Source of the DNA: JAAAOZ01 sp964496595
GTDB taxonomy: Bacteria > Chloroflexota > Anaerolineae > B4-G1 > SLSP01
Reading direction: 5' to 3'
DNA length: 34,140 nucleotides
Assembly: GCA_964496595.1 (NCBI GenBank)
Contig: CAZCAI010000030.1
Coordinates: forward strand, 1-34,140
Shown here piece after piece: positions 16,936 through 24,859 of the stretch. The notes beneath the pieces are model-generated. The model did not search any database. It was not told the DNA's origin and saw nothing but the letters and a program-made list of their open reading frames with translations. Position 1 is the first letter of the stretch. Each line of letters starts with the position of its first letter. A program made the translations under genes and the position numbers.

Positions 16936-18234
16936 GTGGAAAACAAAGCGACATCACGCTTGCCGGGCTTCTACAATCGACCGTTAGCCGAGCGACTGGA
17001 GCAAATCGCTCAGCAGGCCAATTTGACGGCGGAGGAGCAACAGATTCTCCAGGGCGAGATGGGCCTCTCGCTGGAGCGCGCCGATCACATGATCGAGAAC
17101 ACGGTGGGACGTCACAGCCTCCCCCTGGGCATCGCCACGAACTTCATCGTGAATGGGCGCGAGGTGCTCGCGCCGATGGTCATCGAGGAGCCGTCCGTCG
17201 TCGCCGGGGCCTCGTACGCGGCCAAGCTGGCGCGCGCGGGCGGCGGCTTCGTCGCCACGACGGACGATCCGGTAATGATCGGGCAGATTCAGGTCGTCGG
17301 CGCGCCCGACCCGTGGGCCGCCAGGGTCGATGTGCTCGCCCGGCGCAAGGAGCTGTTAGCTCTCGCCAACGAGGTCGATCCCGTGTTGCGCAAGTTGGGC
17401 GGCGGCGCCCGGCGGCTCGAGGCGCGCGTCTTCGAGACCACGCCCACCGGGCCGATGCTCGTGCTTTACCTGCACTACGATGTGCGCGACGCGATGGGCG
17501 CCAACGCGATCAACACCGCCTGCGAGCGGCTGGCGCCCCACGTCGAGGAGATCACGGGCGGCGACGTCTTCCTGCGCATCCTCACTAACCTGGCGGATCA
17601 GCGCCTGGCCCGCGCCCGCGTGGTCATCCCGGAGACGGCCCTGGCCTTCGCGGGCTTTGAGGGCGCGGAAGTCGCGCGCGGCATCGAACAGGCGTGGGCC
17701 TTCGCCGCCGTCGATCCTTATCGCGCGACGACGCACAACAAGGGGATTATGAACGGCGTGGACGCCGTCGTGTTGGCGACGGGCAACGACTGGCGCGCTA
17801 TCGAGGCGGGGGCGCACGCCTACGCGGCCCGCACAGGTCGCTACGCTCCGCTGAGCACGTGGCGGCGCGACGGCGCGGGCCATCTCGTCGGCGCGATAGA
17901 GATGCCGATGGCGCTGGGCATCGTGGGCGGCGCGACGCGCGTCCATCCGACGGTCAAGGTCGCGCTCAAGATCTTGGGCGCAGCCACCGCGCAGGAGTTG
18001 GCCGAGATCGTCGTCAGCGTGGGACTGGCGCAGAACCTGGCCGCCCTCCGCGCCTTAGCCACCGAGGGCATCCAGAAGGGCCACATGACCCTGCACGCCC
18101 GCCAGGTCGCGCTCGCTGCCGGGGCCACCGGGGCGCAGATCCCGCGCATCGCCGAGCTTATGGCCCGTGAGCAGCAAATCCGCATCGACAGGGCGGAGGC
18201 GCTGCTGGCGAAGGTGGAAGGCAGTGAGAAGTAA
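16936..18234 (+). CDS. mvaA: Hydroxymethylglutaryl-CoA reductase, class II (degradative-type family)
   Basis: This 432-aa enzyme interconverts HMG-CoA and mevalonate. Class II features are clear: ENTVGRHSLPLGIATNF, VIEEPSVVAGAS with the catalytic Glu (E84/E85), TTHNKGIMNG with the catalytic Lys (K269), TGNDWRAIEAGAHAYAA with the catalytic Asp (D285), and KGHMTLHARQ with the catalytic His region (H383/H387). The start is GTG at 16936. Although this class was first described in mevalonate degradation, its place just before HMG-CoA synthase and thiolase points to biosynthesis of mevalonate for isoprenoids. A repeat-rich 139-bp spacer separates it from the synthase gene, so cotranscription is likely but not certain. 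Confidence 0.95.
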   Translation: MENKATSRLPGFYNRPLAERLEQIAQQANLTAEEQQILQGEMGLSLERADHMIENTVGRHSLPLGIATNFIVNGREVLAPMVIEEPSVVAGASYAAKLARAGGGFVATTDDPVMIGQIQVVGAPDPWAARVDVLARRKELLALANEVDPVLRKLGGGARRLEARVFETTPTGPMLVLYLHYDVRDAMGANAINTACERLAPHVEEITGGDVFLRILTNLADQRLARARVVIPETALAFAGFEGAEVARGIEQAWAFAAVDPYRATTHNKGIMNGVDAVVLATGNDWRAIEAGAHAYAARTGRYAPLSTWRRDGAGHLVGAIEMPMALGIVGGATRVHPTVKVALKILGAATAQELAEIVVSVGLAQNLAALRALATEGIQKGHMTLHARQVALAAGATGAQIPRIAELMAREQQIRIDRAEALLAKVEGSEK

Positions 18235-18239
18235 CTTAT

Positions 18240-18295
18240 ACAAAAATTCGTATTTCGTATTGCGTATTACGTAATACGAAGTACGCAATACGTTT
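18240..18295. repeat. AT-rich palindromic intergenic repeat (cgtattgcgtatt type)
   Basis: The spacer between the reductase and synthase genes contains cgtatttcgtattgcg followed by tattacgtaatacg and gtacgcaatacg: iterated variants of cgtatTgcg that also form a palindrome around tacgta. A related copy sits right beside the scaffold gap (23961-23988), and a more diverged gcgaat-type stretch lies at about 20628-20660. Confidence 0.6.
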
Positions 18296-18373
18296 CACAC
18301 CCAACCAGTCGTCTCTTGTTTTAGATTACAAGATCATTAGCAGCGAGAACTAAGCACTATTCGAGGAGGGTCT

Positions 18374-19435
18374 ATGAATCATCATCGAGTTATGAAACCA
18401 CAGCGAGCCGTGGGGATTATCGGCTATGGGTCTTACGTCCCGATGTATCGCGTGCCGAACGCGGAGATTGCCCGCGTGTGGCAGGGCGGGGGGCGCGGCC
18501 CGGTGAAGGAGAAATCGGTCGCCGGCTTAGATGAGGACACAGTGACCATCGCCATCGAGGCCGCCCGCAACGCCATCGCGCGCGCGGAGATCGCGCCGGA
18601 GCAGTTGCGCGCTATCTGGGTGGGCAGCGAATCGCATCCCTACGCCGTCAAGCCCTCGGCCACCCTCGTGGCCGAGGCGCTGGGCGCGACGCCCTATCTG
18701 CTGGCGGCGGATTACGAGTTCGCGTGCAAGGCCGGCACCGAGGCGCTGCAAGCCGCGATGGGCCTGGTCGGCTCACAGATGGGCGAGTATGCCTTAGCCA
18801 TCGGCGCGGACACGGCGCAGGGCCGGCCCGGCGATGCCTTGGAATATACCGCTTCCAGCGGGGGGACAGCCTTCGTCATCGGCCCGGCGGAGGAGTCTGT
18901 GGCGATTTGTACCGGCTCCCTCTCCTACATCACCGACACGCCCGATTTCTGGCGTCGCGCCTACCGGCATTATCCCAGCCACGGCGCGCGCTTCACGGGC
19001 GAGCCGGCCTACTTCCACCACATCCAATCGGCGACCCAGGAGATTTTGGATCAACTGGAGATGCAGCCGGAGGAGTTCACCTACGCCATCTTCCACCAGC
19101 CGAATGTAAAGTTCCCGCAGCGCGTGGCTAAGCGCGTGGGCTTCACCGCCGAGCAACTGGGGCCGGGATTGCTGAGCAACGAGATCGGCAACACCTACGC
19201 CGCCGCCGCCATCACAGGCTTCTCCGCCGCCTTAGACATCGCGCAGCCGGGCGACCGCATCCTCATCACGAGCTTCGGCTCCGGCGCCGGCTCCGACGCC
19301 TTCGTTTGGGAGGTCACGGAGGCCATCGATGAGCGGCGCGAGCGCGCCCCCAAGGTCGCCGATTATATTCAACGGCGCACGGAAATCGATTACGCCTTGT
19401 ACGCCCGCTATCGCGGCAAGTTATTGATGAAGTAG
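18374..19435 (+). CDS. Hydroxymethylglutaryl-CoA synthase, archaeal type
   Basis: This 353-aa enzyme condenses acetoacetyl-CoA with acetyl-CoA to HMG-CoA. It has the initial GIIGYGSYVPMYR, GSESHPYAVKP with the catalytic Glu (E86), EFACKAGTEAL with the acyl-accepting Cys (C118), FHQPNVKFP with the catalytic His (H241), and GSGAGSDAF near the end. Size and motifs match the archaeal synthase family rather than the bacterial MvaS of Gram-positives. The ATG at 18374 is set by GAGGAGGG 5-6 nt upstream. The thiolase starts 20 bp downstream. In archaea this enzyme forms a channelling complex with thiolase and a DUF35 protein; all three are present here in order. Confidence 0.93.
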   Translation: MNHHRVMKPQRAVGIIGYGSYVPMYRVPNAEIARVWQGGGRGPVKEKSVAGLDEDTVTIAIEAARNAIARAEIAPEQLRAIWVGSESHPYAVKPSATLVAEALGATPYLLAADYEFACKAGTEALQAAMGLVGSQMGEYALAIGADTAQGRPGDALEYTASSGGTAFVIGPAEESVAICTGSLSYITDTPDFWRRAYRHYPSHGARFTGEPAYFHHIQSATQEILDQLEMQPEEFTYAIFHQPNVKFPQRVAKRVGFTAEQLGPGLLSNEIGNTYAAAAITGFSAALDIAQPGDRILITSFGSGAGSDAFVWEVTEAIDERRERAPKVADYIQRRTEIDYALYARYRGKLLMK

Positions 19436-19455
19436 TGTGAACGGAGAGTGAACTT

Positions 19456-20613
19456 ATGCGAGATGTAGCCATTATTGGAGTTGGACAGACGCCGGTCGAT
19501 GAGCACTGGACGACCAGTTTGCGACACCTGGCCTTGGACGCCGGACTCAAGGCCCTGAAGGACGCCAACGTGGAGCGCGTCGACGCTGTCTACGTGGGCA
19601 ATATGCTCTCCGGCACGACGACGGGCCAGGAGCACTTGGGCGGCTTAGTTGTCGATTTTCTGGGGATGACCGGCACGGAGGCGATGAAGATCGAGGCCGC
19701 GTGCGCCTCTGGCGCCGCCGCCGTGCGGGTGGGGATGATGGCAGTCGCCAGCGGGATGAGCGATCTGGTGCTGGCGATGGGCGTGGAGAAGATGACGGAC
19801 ACGGTCGGCGAGCAGACCACGGCCGCGCTGGCGATGGCCGCCGACGCGGAGTATGAGGTCAATCAGGGCGTGACCTTCGTCACGCTGAACGGCCTCTTGA
19901 TGCAACGGTATATGTACGAGTACGGATGGGAGCGGAAGGATTTCGCCAACTTCGTCATCAACGCGCACGCGAACGGCAAACACAACCCCAACGCCATGTT
20001 CCAAAGGGAGATCTCACAGGCGGCCTACGAGCGCTCGGCGATGATCTCCAGTCCCATCGGGCTGTTCGACGCCTCGCCCATCTGCGACGGCGCGGCCGCC
20101 GTGGTATTGGCGCCGATGGAGTATGCGCGCACGCTCAGCCCGGCGCCCGTGCGGATCAAAGCGTCGGCGGTGGCGACATCGCCCCTGGCCGTCCACAGCC
20201 GCAAGGATCCTTTGGCGTTGGAGGCCGCGCGGATCTCGGCCCAGCGCGCCTATGAGCAGGCGGGGATCACGCCCGCCGACTTAGACTTCTTCGAGTTGCA
20301 CGACGCCTTCGCGATTATGTCGGCGCTCAGCCTGGAAGCGACGGGCTTCGCCGAGCGTGGACAAGCTGTCCGCATGGCGTTGGATGGCGAAATCGCGCTG
20401 GACGGTCGCATCCCGGTCTCCACGATGGGCGGCCTGAAATCACGCGGCCATCCCGTCGGCGCGACAGGGGTCTATCAGATCGTCGAGTCCGTCCTCCAAC
20501 TGCGCGGACTGGCCGGCGAGACCCAAATCCCCAACGCGCGGCTCGGTATGGCGCAGAACATCGGGGGCAGCGGCGCGACGATTATCACGCATATTTTGGA
20601 AGCGATGGGATGA
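19456..20613 (+). CDS. Acetyl-CoA C-acetyltransferase (thiolase), archaeal/SCP2-like type
   Basis: This 385-aa thiolase should condense two acetyl-CoA to acetoacetyl-CoA. It has catalytic Cys C83 in EAACASGAAA, FFELHDAFAIM with the His of the HDAF motif where bacterial thiolases have NEAF, and GGLKSRGHPVGATG with the second His. The C-terminal CxG motif of classical bacterial thiolases is absent (MAQNIGGSGATI instead), as in the archaeal-type enzymes. GGAG precedes the ATG. It lies between HMG-CoA synthase and the DUF35 gene, the order expected for the archaeal thiolase-synthase complex in which the intermediate is handed over directly. Confidence 0.92.
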   Translation: MRDVAIIGVGQTPVDEHWTTSLRHLALDAGLKALKDANVERVDAVYVGNMLSGTTTGQEHLGGLVVDFLGMTGTEAMKIEAACASGAAAVRVGMMAVASGMSDLVLAMGVEKMTDTVGEQTTAALAMAADAEYEVNQGVTFVTLNGLLMQRYMYEYGWERKDFANFVINAHANGKHNPNAMFQREISQAAYERSAMISSPIGLFDASPICDGAAAVVLAPMEYARTLSPAPVRIKASAVATSPLAVHSRKDPLALEAARISAQRAYEQAGITPADLDFFELHDAFAIMSALSLEATGFAERGQAVRMALDGEIALDGRIPVSTMGGLKSRGHPVGATGVYQIVESVLQLRGLAGETQIPNARLGMAQNIGGSGATIITHILEAMG

Positions 20614-20695
20614 AGTTAGAATTGCGAATGATGAATTGCGAATTTCGAATATCGAAATAAGTTAAGATCAGAGTTTAGAGAAAGGAGATATTACG

Positions 20696-21103
20696 ATGGG
20701 GGTTAAAGTAGCACATAATTGGCGTTTACGAGGACAGCGGTATCGGCTAGAGGGTGAAATCTGTGATCATTGTGATGCGGTCATCTTCCCGCCGCGCGAT
20801 ATTTGCCCGGAATGTCATCAGCCGGCGAAGACAGAGTACACGTTGAGCGGTCGCGGCGAGGTCTACACCTACAGCACCGTCCAGAACGCGCCGGAGGGGT
20901 TCGAGCAGTATGTCCCCTACACGGTCGCGCTGGTGAAGTTGGAGGAAGGCCCGATGATCACCGCGCAGCTTACGGACGTGGCACCGGATGAGGTGCAGAT
21001 CGGCATGCCGGTGGAGATGGTCACGCGGCGCTTGCGCGTCCAGGGAGATGAAGGGACGATTTCCTATGGCTACAAGTTCCGGCCGGTGTTGCAAAGCGCG
21101 TAA
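20696..21103 (+). CDS. DUF35 OB-fold protein with zinc ribbon (thiolase/HMG-CoA synthase partner)
   Basis: This 135-aa protein has an N-terminal rubredoxin-like zinc ribbon with two Cys pairs (C23, C26, C37, C40: ICDHC and ICPEC) and a C-terminal OB-fold of the DUF35 family. In archaea this protein bridges thiolase and HMG-CoA synthase and forms part of the shared CoA-binding path; the same gene order here suggests the same job. AAAGGAGAT lies upstream of the ATG. An 82-bp spacer after the thiolase contains an AT-rich gcgaat-type repeat. It is the last gene before a strong terminator. Confidence 0.92.
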   Translation: MGVKVAHNWRLRGQRYRLEGEICDHCDAVIFPPRDICPECHQPAKTEYTLSGRGEVYTYSTVQNAPEGFEQYVPYTVALVKLEEGPMITAQLTDVAPDEVQIGMPVEMVTRRLRVQGDEGTISYGYKFRPVLQSA

Positions 21104-21127
21104 AAATCGCGGCCACAAGGATAAAAT

Positions 21128-21161
21128 AGCGGGGCGGATGAAGATCCGCTCCGCTTTTTTT
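21128..21161 (+). terminator. Intrinsic terminator of the mevalonate gene set
   Basis: AGCGGGGCGGAT (21128-21139) pairs with ATCCGCTCCGCT (21144-21155) around a GAAG loop, with a single G.T pair, followed directly by a run of T. It lies about 25 bp after the DUF35 stop codon. Confidence 0.92.
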
Positions 21162-21291
21162 CATGGGCAACGCCTCAAGATCAATTTGACAGAAAGCGCG
21201 TTCTAAAGCAAAATATCCCAACCCCCACCCCCCTCTCCTGGATATTGGTATCGGCATCGATCAATAGATATAGTCACTTGGGAGGCCTGAC

Positions 21292-22518
21292 ATGTTGAAG
21301 AAGCGTAAAGTGTTGTGGACTGTTGTAATCTTATTGGGAATTGTGGGCATCGGCAAATGGATTTTCGATGCCGGGGAACTGTCGGCGTCGGATGCCATCC
21401 CGGCCCCGTTGACCTTCGACAGCCCGATTGGCAATCCGGTGCTGACGTTGGACAAGACGGTGAATAACGCGGCGCCCAAGCCCGGCGACTTCGTCACCTA
21501 CGAATTGACCTATGCCAACATCGTGCCGGGCAGTCAAGGATTCAATCTCCGGCTGTATGAATTTTTGCCCGCCGGCGTGGAGTACCTGGGAGCTTCCCCT
21601 ACCCCAGCATCGAATATGAACGGGATCTTGCTCTTCACCGCGCCGAATACAGATCAGAATACCGTGATGGTCTACGCTCGCGTCCGCGAGGGCTACACCG
21701 AGCTGAATAACCGCGCCTTGGTCCTCGCCGATGGGGTCGATCCGGTCACTGCGACGCTCTCGATTCCCGTCACGCCGCTTATCGACCAGATCGATTTGAC
21801 GGTGGACGGTTACACGGCGGCGCTCATCGGCGGCGAGGTCGTCCACCGGATTCGTTGCGAGAACACGGGGGAATCCACGCTGGAGCAGGTGATCTTAGTC
21901 AATTTCCTGCCCGACGAGGTGACATTGCCAACTGTGATCCCTGCACCTGATCTGGACGACTTCCCGATGGCGCAGTGGGACATCGGGACGCTGACGCCGG
22001 GTGAGATGTGGGAAGGCGTCATCACCTCCACCGCGCCGTCCTCGCCCACGCTGTTGCACAATCGCACGCTGCTCTACAGCGCCCAAACGGGGATGATGCA
22101 AGAGTTATATGCGACGCAGGTGGTTACCGAGGGCGCCATCCTCCAGATCGACAAGCGCGGGCCGCAAACGGTGAATGTGGGGGATGTGTTGCGCTATCGG
22201 CTGGATTACTGGAATATGGGCAACCTCACCGCCACGAATGTGACCGTGACCGACACCTTTCCCGCCAACATCCAGATTGTAGATTACCATCCCACCGGAG
22301 ATGTCAACACCACGCGCGGCATCTGGGAGATCAGCGCCGTAGCGCCCAACGCATCCGGGCGGGTGATCATCACCGCAACGGTCGGTCTGCCGGGGGATCG
22401 GACGCTACTGAATGGGGCGGAGATCGGCAGCCCGGGAAGTTGGGGCGACGAGGATGAGTTTACGACGGAGGTACAGCCGTTGACGATTTATCTACCGGTC
22501 GTCACGCGCAATTTTTAG
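21292..22518 (+). CDS. Secreted DUF11-repeat surface protein with YLPVVTRN C-terminus
   Basis: This 408-aa protein has an N-terminal signal anchor (basic MLKKRK, hydrophobic about 8-25). Three beta-sandwich repeats of DUF11 type begin near LTLDKTVNNAAPKPGDFVTYELTY, IDLTVDGYTAALIGGEVVHRI and LQIDKRGPQTVNVGDVLRYRLDYWN; the last is the clearest (TATNVTVTDTFPANI). Such repeats occur in cell-surface and extracellular proteins. The extreme C-terminus reads LTIYLPVVTRNF, resembling the tail of the secreted protein at 25435-25941. The start ATG at 21292 follows GGGAGG. Its function is probably structural or adhesive; no catalytic domain is seen. Confidence 0.82.
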   Translation: MLKKRKVLWTVVILLGIVGIGKWIFDAGELSASDAIPAPLTFDSPIGNPVLTLDKTVNNAAPKPGDFVTYELTYANIVPGSQGFNLRLYEFLPAGVEYLGASPTPASNMNGILLFTAPNTDQNTVMVYARVREGYTELNNRALVLADGVDPVTATLSIPVTPLIDQIDLTVDGYTAALIGGEVVHRIRCENTGESTLEQVILVNFLPDEVTLPTVIPAPDLDDFPMAQWDIGTLTPGEMWEGVITSTAPSSPTLLHNRTLLYSAQTGMMQELYATQVVTEGAILQIDKRGPQTVNVGDVLRYRLDYWNMGNLTATNVTVTDTFPANIQIVDYHPTGDVNTTRGIWEISAVAPNASGRVIITATVGLPGDRTLLNGAEIGSPGSWGDEDEFTTEVQPLTIYLPVVTRNF

Positions 22519-22572
22519 GGGTTGATGTTGTCGCTCCAGGCGTGGATCTGGCGATCCACGCCAAAGCACCAG

Positions 22573-22587
22573 AGGTGCAACGCACTT
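22573..22587 (+). repeat. 15-nt dispersed repeat, copy 1 (AGGTGCAACGCACTT)
   Basis: This is an exact copy of a sequence found four times in the window, always between genes; the other copies are at 32666-32680, 33960-33974 and 34028-34042. Here it lies between the DUF11 gene and the dgt terminator. Confidence 0.75.
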
Positions 22588-22673
22588 TTGTGCTTAGAGC
22601 ACTCTCCGCATTACAGACCGCTTCGGCTTTTAAGCGCGTTGTATCTCTCTTGCGTAACTAAGATGGATGCCCA

Positions 22674-22713
22674 AAAAAACACCGGAGGGGCGATCGCATC
22701 TCGCCCCTCCGGT
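22674..22713 (-). terminator. Intrinsic terminator of the dgt gene
   Basis: ACCGGAGGGGCGA (22681-22693) pairs perfectly with TCGCCCCTCCGGT (22701-22713) around a 7-nt loop. On the minus strand the stem is followed by a run of seven T (the A run at 22674-22680), so it serves the minus-strand gene that stops at 22754. It could also stop plus-strand transcripts from the DUF11 gene. Confidence 0.88.
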
Positions 22714-22753
22714 TAAATGACGTGCGTCCCTATTGAGTCTTGTTGAGATTGGC

Positions 22754-23905
22754 TCAGACCCGCTCGAAGGGATCGAACATCTTGGCGTGCTCCTGAAGGG
22801 CGTAACGGTCGGTCATCCCCGCGAGGTAATCGCAGACCGTCCGGTGCAGCGAGCGCGACTCCAGCCTGGCCTGCTCCTCCCACGGGAGCTGGCGCGGCTC
22901 GGCGATGTAGACCTCGAAGAGCGCCGTGATGATGCGCTCGGCCTTCATCTGCATCCGCATCACGCGCGGGTGGCGATAGAGACGCTCGTAGAGGAAGTGC
23001 TTCAGCTCGCGCGTCATCGTGTGCATCTCGGCCGAGAGCGCGACGACGTTCTCCGGCAGGCCCTGCAATTCCGCCACCGACTCAATCTCCGCCGCATCCA
23101 GGCGGCGCGAGGTCTCCATCACCACGTCGCGCACCAGGACGCCGATCAGCCGGCGCACGATGCGATGGCGCCACATCTGGCTGAAGTCCGCGCCATCCCA
23201 GCCCACGCTCTCCTTGACGTGCTCCCACAGCGCCAGGCCATCCAAATCCGCCGACTTGATCAGGCCGGAGCGCAATCCGTCGTCGAGGTCGTGCGCCGTG
23301 TAGGCCAGCTCATCCGCCGGGTTGGCGAGTTGGGCGGCCAAGGCGCCGCGCAGCTCCGGCCCGAAGCGTCGCGCGTCCGAGGCATCGTACTCCGTCTCGT
23401 GCTTGACCATCCCCTCGCGCACCTCCCAGGTCAAATTGAGGCCGGGGAACTCGGGGTAGCGCCGCTCCAACCTCTCCACGATCCGCAGCGACTGTTTGTT
23501 GTGCTCGAAGCCGCCATGCTCGGCCATCAACTGGTTGAGCATCGCCTCGCCCGCGTGTCCAAAGGGCGGATGGCCCAGATCGTGCGCCAGGCAGATCGCC
23601 TCCACCAGATCCTCGTTCGCGCCCAACGCGCGCGCCAACGTCCGGCCGATCTGGGCCACCTCCAGGGTATGCGTCAGCCGGGTGCGGTAGTAATCGCCTT
23701 CGTAGTTGACGAAGACCTGGGTCTTGTACTCCAGGCGCCGGAAGGCAGTCGTGTGCAAAATGCGGTCGCGATCCCGCTGGAAGCGCGTGCGATAGGCCGG
23801 CTCGTCCTCGGGATACTCGCGCCCGCGCGAGTCGCGGCTCCGAAAGCCATAGGGCGCCAGCGACCGATCCTCGGCCTGCTCGATGATCTGACGTGTGTAC
23901 AGCAT
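22754..23905 (-). CDS. dgt: Deoxyguanosinetriphosphate triphosphohydrolase-like protein (HD domain)
   Basis: This 383-aa HD-superfamily hydrolase is expected to cleave dNTPs to deoxynucleoside and triphosphate. It has the dGTPase N-terminus (RTRFQRDRDRILHTTAFRRLEYKTQV), RLTHTLEV with H79, and AHDLGHPPFGH with H108, D109, H112 and H117 as metal and catalytic residues; DDGLRSG is further along. I place the start at the ATG at 23905 because AGGAGG lies about 8 nt upstream. The open frame continues into the scaffold gap, but that extension is repeat sequence. It matches the short (about 380 aa) bacterial dGTPase subfamily. Its role is nucleotide-pool control. Confidence 0.93.
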   Translation of the reverse strand: MLYTRQIIEQAEDRSLAPYGFRSRDSRGREYPEDEPAYRTRFQRDRDRILHTTAFRRLEYKTQVFVNYEGDYYRTRLTHTLEVAQIGRTLARALGANEDLVEAICLAHDLGHPPFGHAGEAMLNQLMAEHGGFEHNKQSLRIVERLERRYPEFPGLNLTWEVREGMVKHETEYDASDARRFGPELRGALAAQLANPADELAYTAHDLDDGLRSGLIKSADLDGLALWEHVKESVGWDGADFSQMWRHRIVRRLIGVLVRDVVMETSRRLDAAEIESVAELQGLPENVVALSAEMHTMTRELKHFLYERLYRHPRVMRMQMKAERIITALFEVYIAEPRQLPWEEQARLESRSLHRTVCDYLAGMTDRYALQEHAKMFDPFERV

Positions 23906-23960
23906 GGGTTTGCCTCCTGTTTGTGGGTGTGCTTCGTTTTGAGTTGATGGATGTGCAAAG

Positions 23961-23988
23961 CGTATTGCGTAAAACGTATTGCGTAAAA
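23961..23988. repeat. Tandem AT-rich repeat adjoining the scaffold gap
   Basis: The 14-nt unit cgtattgcgtaaaa occurs twice in tandem directly before the N run. It resembles the repeat at 18240-18295. The gap was probably caused by more of this repeat. Confidence 0.7.
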
Positions 23989-24088
23989 NNNNNNNNNNNN
24001 NNNNNNNNNNNNNNNNNNNNNNNNNNNNNNNNNNNNNNNNNNNNNNNNNNNNNNNNNNNNNNNNNNNNNNNNNNNNNNNNNNNNNNNN
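23989..24088. other. Scaffold gap (100 N)
   Basis: Exactly 100 undetermined bases, the conventional filler for a gap of unknown size. No statement can be made about content; it lies between dgt and the tRNA promoter region. Confidence 0.97.
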
Positions 24089-24264
24089 CATCTTGCATCA
24101 ATGATAGTGTAAAATCGCGGAGGCGTCAATGAGACATTTCGCGATAAGCAAAATGCCCTGGGATGTTTTGGCCTAAGTCAAAACGTCATCTTTGAGGCCG
24201 CCGGGCAGTAGACTACCCATCTGAAAACCCGCGATTTATCTGCGGGCTGTGGACAATAGAGCGT

Positions 24265-24292
24265 TTGTCAAAATGAAGAAGCATGGTAAAAT
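24265..24292 (+). promoter_or_regulatory. Sigma70-type promoter for tRNA-Gln
   Basis: TTGTCA (24265-24270), a 16-nt spacer and TAAAAT (24287-24292) fit a housekeeping promoter. The expected start point near 24299 leaves a short leader before the tRNA at 24322. Confidence 0.6.
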
Positions 24293-24321
24293 AATCACCG
24301 TTAGAGACAGTTTTATACCAT

Positions 24322-24392
24322 TGGGGGCTCGTCTAACGGTAGGACAGCGGACTCTGAATCCGTGAGTGGGGGTTCGAATCCTCCGCCCCCAG
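24322..24392 (+). tRNA. tRNA-Gln (anticodon CTG)
   Basis: A complete cloverleaf: acceptor TGGGGGC (24322-24328) with GCCCCCA (24385-24391), D arm GTCT/GGAC, anticodon stem GCGGA/TCCGT around loop CTCTGAA with anticodon CTG, T arm GGGGG-TTCGAAT-CCTCC. The T1-A72 first pair is typical of tRNA-Gln. CCA is not encoded. A promoter lies just upstream and a terminator just downstream, so it is a single-gene unit. Confidence 0.95.
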
Positions 24393-24402
24393 TCTTTGAC
24401 CC

Positions 24403-24429
24403 AAACCCCCGTTCAGAGCGGGGGTTTTT
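24403..24429 (+). terminator. Intrinsic terminator after tRNA-Gln
   Basis: CCCCCG (24406-24411) pairs with CGGGGG (24419-24424) around a 7-nt loop, followed by TTTTT; three A upstream extend the stem. It begins 10 bp after the tRNA. Confidence 0.9.
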
Positions 24430-24445
24430 GCTTTGGGAGGCGCGT

Positions 24446-24859
24446 ATGCTGATACAGATTGCAGTGATCGGGTTGCTGTTGGTTGCGTTGGGGCTGGTGG
24501 CCGTGCTCGTCAGCCGCCAATTGCAGCAACGCGAGTATCAAAAGATCAAGGAGCAATGGACGGGCACGCTGGACGCGCTGCGCGCCCAGGGCTACACGGT
24601 GACCGCCTCGCAGTTCCACGGGGCAGATCTCCACTTGATGCGCGGAGGCGAGATCGCGCTGGCGAAGATCGAGACGCGCGCCACGCCCGCCGCCGTCCGC
24701 GAGTTGGCCGAGGTCGTGGACAAATCGGGGCATCCGCGCGGTCTCATCATCGCCGAGACGTTTCCCCGGGAAGCGCTGGAGGAGATCCATCAGCATCCCA
24801 AGATCGAGGCGTTGCAGGCCCACAAAAAGCAACAGAACGATCCAGGAGGCAAAAAATGA
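24446..24859 (+). CDS. Small single-pass membrane protein of unknown function
   Basis: This 137-aa protein has a start ATG at 24446 set by GGGAGG six nt upstream; the frame open further upstream runs through the tRNA and is not used. Residues 3-22 form one transmembrane helix, followed by a charged cytosolic domain. The C-terminal half (AVRELAEVVDKSGHPRGLIIAETFPREALEEIHQ) loosely recalls the end of Mrr/restriction-endonuclease-like folds, where a GxxIT-like strand precedes an F-x-x-x-A helix, but a full PD-(D/E)xK site is not evident. I do not assign a function. Its stop overlaps the ATG of a 30-codon frame. Confidence 0.7.
   Translation: MLIQIAVIGLLLVALGLVAVLVSRQLQQREYQKIKEQWTGTLDALRAQGYTVTASQFHGADLHLMRGGEIALAKIETRATPAAVRELAEVVDKSGHPRGLIIAETFPREALEEIHQHPKIEALQAHKKQQNDPGGKK

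Noticed and set aside
22522..22716. 64-codon open frame after the DUF11 gene
   Set aside because: Runs across a repeat copy and the dgt terminator, with no ribosome site and no family.
22733..23947. Long open frame antisense to dgt
   Set aside because: It mirrors the GC-rich codon pattern of the real gene; the product is an Arg/His/Leu-rich shadow with no motif, while the other strand has a clear dGTPase.
23906..24091. N-terminal extension of dgt through the scaffold gap
   Set aside because: The extension consists of tandem AT-rich repeat and N; the ATG at 23905 has a proper AGGAGG and matches the family length.
24221..24250. Riboswitch or T-box upstream of tRNA-Gln
   Set aside because: Only a 5-bp CCCGC/GCGGG hairpin is present, and the tRNA has its own promoter downstream of it.
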